From positions 1-10,602 of the forward strand of contig CALANQ010000006.1 in assembly GCA_937926025.1 (NCBI GenBank): 10,602 nt of DNA. Direction: 5' to 3'. The stretch is from an uncultured Acidimicrobiales bacterium (GTDB lineage Bacteria > Actinomycetota > Acidimicrobiia > Acidimicrobiales > Iamiaceae). The translations under genes were made by a program, and so were the position numbers. A model generated the notes under the pieces. That model had not been told where the DNA came from. It was given only the letters and a program-made list of their open reading frames with translations, and searched no databases. Below, piece by piece: positions 6,624-10,602 of the stretch (positions within the stretch are counted from its first letter, which is position 1; each line of letters begins with the position of its first letter).

Positions 6624-7640
6624 TCAGGCGGTGGGGGTGGCGGCTCGGCGGTGGCGGATGAGGAGGGCGGCGCCGCCGATGGCGGCGATGACGGCCGCGA
6701 ACGCCAGGGCCGCCGGTGCGGAACTGCCCCCGCTGCTGGAGCCGCCGGACGTGCTGCCGGCCACGGCGCCGGAGGCGGACTCGTCACGACCGTCGCCGGC
6801 CGCGGCGTCGTCGGTGCCGGCCTCGTCGTCGGCGGCGAGGGTGGAGGTGCGCTGATCGGCCTCGGTGGTGGAGGTGGTGGCACCGGGGGCCGTGGTGGTG
6901 GTCTGGCCCTTCACGGTGGTGGTGGTCTCGCCGGGGCGGGTGGTGGTGGGGTCGGCCGGGGTGCCGTCGGGCTTGGTTGAGCCGGTCATCCCCCCGCTGC
7001 CGGGCTGGGTGGTGGCCGCGGGCGGCTGGGTGGTGGCCGGGGTCGGCTTGGTGGTGGTGACGGCGGGCGCAGCGGCGGCTTCGGTGCCGGCCGTGGCCGG
7101 TCGGGGGGTGCCGCCGGTGCCGTAGCGCCAGCCTTCGACGTCGCCGTCCTTCACGGTGACCGAGCTCGCCCCCACGGGCGCGACCCGGCCGTTGATGCTG
7201 AGCGACCAGTAGTTGACGGACTTGCCGAGGCAGTCCGGCGGAGCAGTGCCGACGCCGCGCAGCATGCAGACGGCCTTGCCGAGCCCGGAGTACGGGTCGT
7301 ACTGCGGGTCCAGGTCGGTGATGACCTCCTCGGCCCGGTCGAGCGCCTCGATGCCCGAGATGCTCCCGCTGAAGGAGATGCACGCGGACCACACGGTGCC
7401 CGAGCCGGTGTCGACCACGACGGTGGCCCGGTCGGGTCCGCCGCCGCTCGGGACGGCGCCGGAGCCGACGGCCCGGCAGCCGCCGGTGGCCGCGACCCGG
7501 TCGGGGGCGGCCGACGCCGGACCGGCGGCCGCGACGAGACCGAGGCCGAGGCTCAGGGCGAGGACCGCCCGGAGCACCGCTGCGGCCCCGGAGGGCCGCC
7601 GGTGCCCCCCGCCGGCTCGGCGGGGGACGAGCGGGGTCAT
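6624..7640 (-). CDS. Surface-anchored DUF4430 (transcobalamin beta-domain-like) protein
   Basis: A 338-residue exported protein. Its ATG overlaps the TGA of the upstream barrel gene (ATGA), so the two are translationally coupled. An Arg-containing N-terminus and a hydrophobic stretch (about 20-40) ending in PASAA form a signal peptide. The DUF4430-like domain spans about 70-174 and closes with the diagnostic pattern YWSLSING (144-151) then VTVKDGDVEGWRYG (161-174). Cysteines at 55, 87, 125 and 137 could make two disulfides outside the cell. Residues 175-305 are a low-complexity linker, first TTT/Pro-rich with TTTT blocks, then Asp/Ala- and Ser/Gly-rich. It resembles a glycosylated stalk. A membrane helix (about 308-328) and an RHRR tail finish the protein, and there is no LPXTG motif. 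In Pfam, DUF4430 covers the C-terminal beta domain of transcobalamin and intrinsic factor, which caps bound cobalamin. Corrinoid binding here is inferred from that and from the riboswitch. Confidence 0.82.
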   Translation of the reverse strand: MTPLVPRRAGGGHRRPSGAAAVLRAVLALSLGLGLVAAAGPASAAPDRVAATGGCRAVGSGAVPSGGGPDRATVVVDTGSGTVWSACISFSGSISGIEALDRAEEVITDLDPQYDPYSGLGKAVCMLRGVGTAPPDCLGKSVNYWSLSINGRVAPVGASSVTVKDGDVEGWRYGTGGTPRPATAGTEAAAAPAVTTTKPTPATTQPPAATTQPGSGGMTGSTKPDGTPADPTTTRPGETTTTVKGQTTTTAPGATTSTTEADQRTSTLAADDEAGTDDAAAGDGRDESASGAVAGSTSGGSSSGGSSAPAALAFAAVIAAIGGAALLIRHRRAATPTA

Positions 7641-9283
7641 GAGATGGTCACGTCGTAGAACTCGGCGGACGCGCCCAGCGTGGCGATGAGGACCTCGATG
7701 CGCGTGGTGGCGATCTTGGTGGTCCAGTAGTCGCGCTCGCCGGTGGTGGGCTGGCGGTCCAGGATCCGCTGGTAGGTGGTGCGGACCTGGGTGCGGCGGT
7801 ACTCGCTGCTGGCCACGAGGCTGCGGGCGACGCCCTCGACCGAGCGGCCGGCCTCGAGGCGGCGGATCCAGTAGTCACGGCCCGACGGGTCGGCGGCTCG
7901 GCCCAGGACGGACTGGTAGACGGCGTCGACGAACGTCGGGATGGTGCCGCCGGCCTTGCGGTAGTACTCCGACGAGCCGGTCACCCGGGCCAGCATCTCG
8001 GGCCGGGAGATGGTGACGAGCTTGGTGGACCAGTAGGCCCGACCGGACGGGTCGATGTTGCGGTGGAACGCCTGCTGGAAGATGTCGGCGGCGGCGGCCT
8101 CCCGGCCCTTCTGGCCGTTGACGGCGGCCGTGGTGGTGGCGAGGCGAGCGGACTTGATCGATGGGTTGAACCCGAGCGTGTCGCTGAGCAGGTCGATGGC
8201 GGCGGTGTCGTCCGGGGCGGCGGCGGGCGAGGCGATGGTGCTGGCCCAGCCGGCGAGGAGCCCGTCGCGCTCGTCCACCAGGAACACCTGACGGGAGAGC
8301 GCCTGGATGCTCTGCGACGTGGCGAAGGTGTTGACCCCCCAGTCGTCGTTGGCGCTGGCGATGTGGCCGTCGCTGGCGGCCATCGCCCGCAGCGCCGGGT
8401 ACGGGTTCCTCCACGCGCCGGTGGTGACATCGATGTGCAGGGCGCTCAGCGCCATGGCCGCCATGGAGGTGGAGTTGGGGTCGTCGTTGCCGAAGGCCTG
8501 CCAGGCGCCGCTGGCCGACTGGACCGAGTCGAGCCAGGCGATGGCCTTGGCGAGCGGCTGGTCCGACGGGGTCTTGCCGGCGGCGTGGAGGGCGAGCAGC
8601 GTGAGCGCCGTGGTGTCGACGTCGTTGCCGCCGAACTCGGCGTCGGGGGTGCCCGAGTAGTCCCAGGAGCCGTCGGCGCGCTGGCCGGCGACGATCTGGT
8701 CGACCAGCCCGGCGGGCGGGGTGATGCCCTGCGACTCCAGGGCGATGGCGGTGTAGAGCACGCCGTTGAAAAGCGCCCCGAGGTCGTAGCTGCCGTCCTG
8801 GGCCTGGTGGCTGGTGACCCGGGCCAGGAGGTCGACGGGCTCCGCCGAGTCGTTCGACGGGTCGAAGTCGGCCGGGTCGATGCCGAGCGGGTCCGCCACC
8901 AGCACGATGATCTTGGCGGCTCGGGCGGCGGCGGCGTTCGACGCCGGGTCCTCCTCGCCGTCGACGAGATCGTCGAGGTAGTCCAGCGGGTCCTTGCCGC
9001 TGCCGTCGTCGGCGGCCTGGACGGAGGCGAGGGCGCCGGCGCGGTCCCAGGTGGGGCCGGTCTGGTAGCTGGTGGCCAGGGCGAGGACGGCGTCGGGCGT
9101 CTCGAACCCGGGCGTGTCCGCCAGCTCGAAACCGCCGTCGGGCAGCTGCTGGTCCAGCAGCCACGCCTTGGCGTTGGTGACGACGGGGTCGGCGGTGGGC
9201 GCGGCGCCGGCGGCACCGAGGCCGAGCAGCGGCGCGGTGAGCGACAGGGCGACGCCAGCGGCGACGAATCGACGGATCGACAT
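7637..9283 (-). CDS. Secreted alpha/alpha-barrel (prenyltransferase/transcobalamin-like) protein with DUF4214 repeats
   Basis: A 548-residue secreted protein with ATG at 9283 and GGAGGA at 9291-9296. A signal peptide (1-28, ending GAAGAAP) precedes an alpha/alpha barrel of the terpene cyclase/prenyltransferase superfamily (about 33-385). The barrel repeats read WLLDQQLPDGGFE, HQAQDGSYDLG, GQRADGSWDYSG and VQSASGAWQAFG. The cyclase DXDD motif is replaced by DVDT (221-224), which argues against squalene-hopene cyclase activity. Helices such as DVDTTALTLLAL and NSTSMAAMALSAL resemble the barrel of transcobalamin and intrinsic factor. Residues about 395-545 hold three DUF4214 repeats, each with the pattern R-x3-P-S/T-G-R-x-YW followed by SSEYY/SSEYR/SAEFY. 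The family's role is unclear, with surface or S-layer association suspected. It is the first gene after the B12 riboswitch and overlaps the DUF4430 gene by 4 bases. The proposed role is the corrinoid-binding barrel half of a split receptor, which is inference. Confidence 0.84.
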   Translation of the reverse strand: MSIRRFVAAGVALSLTAPLLGLGAAGAAPTADPVVTNAKAWLLDQQLPDGGFELADTPGFETPDAVLALATSYQTGPTWDRAGALASVQAADDGSGKDPLDYLDDLVDGEEDPASNAAAARAAKIIVLVADPLGIDPADFDPSNDSAEPVDLLARVTSHQAQDGSYDLGALFNGVLYTAIALESQGITPPAGLVDQIVAGQRADGSWDYSGTPDAEFGGNDVDTTALTLLALHAAGKTPSDQPLAKAIAWLDSVQSASGAWQAFGNDDPNSTSMAAMALSALHIDVTTGAWRNPYPALRAMAASDGHIASANDDWGVNTFATSQSIQALSRQVFLVDERDGLLAGWASTIASPAAAPDDTAAIDLLSDTLGFNPSIKSARLATTTAAVNGQKGREAAAADIFQQAFHRNIDPSGRAYWSTKLVTISRPEMLARVTGSSEYYRKAGGTIPTFVDAVYQSVLGRAADPSGRDYWIRRLEAGRSVEGVARSLVASSEYRRTQVRTTYQRILDRQPTTGERDYWTTKIATTRIEVLIATLGASAEFYDVTIS

Positions 9284-9290
9284 GGGGTGT

Positions 9291-9296
9291 TCCTCC
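9291..9296 (-). promoter_or_regulatory. Ribosome-binding site of the barrel gene
   Basis: GGAGGA on the minus strand, 7 bases before the ATG at 9283. It is immediately downstream of a GC-rich hairpin (9299-9318). A CCTCC sequence directly after the B12 box (9378-9382 region) could pair with it, which would suit translational control by the riboswitch. Confidence 0.65.
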
Positions 9297-9298
9297 GT

Positions 9299-9344
9299 GG
9301 CCCCGTTCCTCGGGGGCCGTCGGGCCTCGTGGGTGGGACGAGGC
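9299..9344 (-). promoter_or_regulatory. Leader hairpins between aptamer and start (expression platform)
   Basis: Two stable hairpins lie in the leader. One has perfect 7-base arms, GCCTCGT (9324-9330) and ACGAGGC (9338-9344). The other has 6-base arms, GGCCCC (9299-9304) and GGGGCC (9313-9318), ending 2 bases before the ribosome-binding site. Neither is followed by a run of U on the transcript. The platform therefore more likely acts on ribosome access than on termination, as is usual for actinobacterial B12 riboswitches. The exact switching pairs are not resolved by eye. Confidence 0.5.
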
Positions 9345-9379
9345 GGTGGGGACCGTCGGTCCGGTGGGGCCGGCGGGGT

Positions 9380-9516
9380 GGAGGCAGGTCACCTGGCTTC
9401 CGGCCTCGAGGGACCGGTTACAGCTGCGGGTCAGCGTCGGACTCGCACCGACTTCCCCTGTGTGCACCGGAGTGCACGCCCGCTGGCAACGTCCGGGTTG
9501 CCAGCGACCTCAACCG
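9380..9516 (-). ncRNA. Cobalamin (B12) riboswitch aptamer
   Basis: Read on the minus strand, the leader carries the conserved cobalamin riboswitch core in order. ACAGGGGAAGTCGGTGCGAG and GTCCGACGCTGACCCGC are followed by CAGCTGTAA, then GCCGGAAGCCAGGTGACCTG. The last contains the B12 box (9383-9399; AGCCAGGTGACCTGCC against the consensus AGCCAGGAGACCTGCC). Supporting stems are a perfect 10-base hairpin (CGCTGGCAAC at 9481-9490 with its complement at 9497-9506) and a 6-base GTGCAC hairpin (9462-9477). It lies about 100 bases before the barrel gene and points toward it. In this class, adenosyl- or other cobalamin binding lowers expression of downstream uptake genes. The outer boundaries are approximate. 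Confidence 0.95.
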
Positions 9517-9522
9517 GCTGTC

Positions 9523-9552
9523 ACGGTACGGGGCGTCCGGGCGATGGGTCAA
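9523..9552 (-). promoter_or_regulatory. Candidate promoter of the riboswitch operon
   Basis: On the minus strand a -35 TTGACC (9547-9552) and a -10 TACCGT (9523-9528, TAnnnT type) are spaced 18 bases apart. The predicted start falls near 9515-9517, just before the first stem of the aptamer, which independently supports the placement. Confidence 0.55.
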
Positions 9553-9617
9553 TCCTCGCCACCGCCACCTCCCTGCCGTCCACCGGCCCCGTGCGGGCAG
9601 GAAGCCGGGTTCCGATC

Positions 9618-10602
9618 GTGCGCACCACCAGTCCGCTCCATGCCGTGACGTGGCTCGTGTGGGCCGTCGCGGCTGCGGCCAGCGTGCAGATCGCGCCGAA
9701 CCCGCTGTACGTGGCGGTGGTGCTGGCCATCTCGTTCCTGGTGGTGAGCGCGCACCGGCTGGACACCACGCTCGCCCGGGCGTTCCCGATCCTGGTCGGC
9801 CTGGGCGTGGTGTTCGCCCTGCTCCGGGTGGGTCTGACCGCCCTCACCACCCACAGCCCGGCCATCGACGGCACCCCGGAGTACCTGTGGTTCACGCTGC
9901 CGCAGGCCACGCTGCCGCGCCTGCTCGGCGGCTTCACGGTGGGGGGCACCATCGAGGGCGACATCGTCCTGTTCGCGGCGGCGCAGGCGTTCGCGGTGGT
10001 GGGCATCCTGGGCGCGTTCGGCGTGTTCAACGCGGTGGCGTCGCACCACGAGCTGGTCCAGGCCGCGCCCCGGGCGTTCCACGAGCCGGGGCTTATCCTC
10101 ACGGTGGCGCTGGCGTTCGTGCCGTCGACGATGGCGGCGGTCACCGACGTGCGCGAAGCGGACCGGGCCCGCACCGGGGGCCGGGTCGTGCGGCGGGGGC
10201 GCCTGGTCCGCCTCACGGTCCCGATCCTCGAGTCGGGGCTGGAGCGGGCGGTGTCGCTGGCCGAGTCGATGGATGCGCGCGGCTTCGCCCGCCAGCCCCG
10301 GGGACGGGGCGATACGGCGTCGGCGTGGCTCGGGCTGGTGGCGATGTTGGCGCTGGGCGGCTCGTTCATCGCGCTCATCGGGCGGGCCTCGGAGGCGGCG
10401 GTCATCGCCGGTGCGGTCGGGGTGGTCACCTTGCTCGCGGCGGTGGTGCTGGCGTCCCGCTCCTCGGGCACCTCTCGCTACCGGCCCCGCCGGCTGACCC
10501 GGTTGGACGTCGCCGTCGGCGCCGGCGTGCTCCTGGCACCTCTGGGCCTCACGCTGATCGCGGCGGTGTGGGACGAGACCCTGTACTGGACGGCCTACCC
10601 GC
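9618..10602 (+). CDS. ECF transporter transmembrane (T) component, EcfT/CbiQ-like (3' end missing)
   Basis: The frame is open from GTG 9618 to the window end, giving 328 codons with no stop, so the C-terminus is outside. Several hydrophobic segments are visible: roughly 10-45, 55-78, 115-140, 158-175, 236-256, 260-280 and 297-318. Between the fourth and fifth lies the cytoplasmic coupling region, with the two short Arg motifs that dock on the ECF ATPases: READRARTG (179-187) and LAESMDARGF (214-223). The second is a close match to the family. EcfT joins a substrate-binding S component to two ATPases to import vitamins or metal ions. The S component and ATPases are not in view and may follow downstream. 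It is divergent from the B12-riboswitch operon, which suggests a corrinoid or corrinoid-precursor substrate. CbiQ of a cobalt transporter is the main alternative. CAGGAAG at 9596-9602 is a weak ribosome-binding site. Confidence 0.85.
   Translation, partial: MRTTSPLHAVTWLVWAVAAAASVQIAPNPLYVAVVLAISFLVVSAHRLDTTLARAFPILVGLGVVFALLRVGLTALTTHSPAIDGTPEYLWFTLPQATLPRLLGGFTVGGTIEGDIVLFAAAQAFAVVGILGAFGVFNAVASHHELVQAAPRAFHEPGLILTVALAFVPSTMAAVTDVREADRARTGGRVVRRGRLVRLTVPILESGLERAVSLAESMDARGFARQPRGRGDTASAWLGLVAMLALGGSFIALIGRASEAAVIAGAVGVVTLLAAVVLASRSSGTSRYRPRRLTRLDVAVGAGVLLAPLGLTLIAAVWDETLYWTAYP

Noticed and set aside
7637..9283. Squalene-hopene cyclase or prenyltransferase enzyme
   Set aside because: It has a signal peptide, lacks the DXDD acid motif, carries DUF4214 repeats and is controlled by a B12 riboswitch.
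9346..9648. Small plus-strand open frame across the riboswitch
   Set aside because: It lies antisense to a structured RNA and overlaps the EcfT start; its translation shows no family resemblance.
9521..10471. Minus-strand frame of 316 codons opposite the EcfT gene
   Set aside because: Thr/Arg/Ser-rich text with no domain; the plus strand encodes an evident multi-helix ECF T component with both Arg motifs.

Overview
The window is GC-rich, densely coded DNA, almost certainly from a high-GC actinobacterium. A LigD-type polymerase domain, GTG starts, 4-bp stop/start overlaps, threonine-rich secreted proteins and tandem DUF4214 repeats would suit the class Acidimicrobiia. That placement is an inference from gene style, because no rRNA or other marker gene is present.

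Layout from left to right: (1) the 3' part of a LigD-type primase-polymerase gene and a tandem-GNAT acetyltransferase 4 bases downstream, both on +. (2) A cytoplasmic molybdopterin/4Fe-4S oxidoreductase whose stop overlaps the start of an HxlR-family regulator, both on +. (3) A stand-alone 5'-3' exonuclease (FEN domain) on -, divergent from an FMN-dependent NAD(P)H oxidoreductase on +. (4) A two-gene operon on - led by a clear cobalamin (B12) riboswitch. Its first gene encodes a secreted alpha/alpha-barrel protein with three DUF4214 repeats, and its second encodes a DUF4430 protein on a Thr-rich stalk with a C-terminal membrane anchor. (5) An EcfT/CbiQ-like ECF transporter membrane gene, divergent on + and cut off by the window end.

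The most interesting system is region 4-5. Animal transcobalamin and intrinsic factor combine an alpha/alpha barrel with a C-terminal beta domain related to DUF4430. Here the same two parts are separate, translationally coupled genes under B12 riboswitch control, next to a vitamin-type ECF transporter subunit. The straightforward reading is an extracellular, surface-tethered corrinoid capture device feeding an ECF importer. Domain identities and the riboswitch are well supported; the joint function is inferred.

A second pattern is a set of four palindromic elements of 48-49 bases, in two related families: A at 1668 and 4572, B in tandem at 6484 and 6557. Each lies 20-45 bases past a stop codon, and together they close all five transcription units that end in the window. 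The two families differ at stem positions in a pair-preserving way. They look like a lineage-specific terminator or REP-like 3'-end element.
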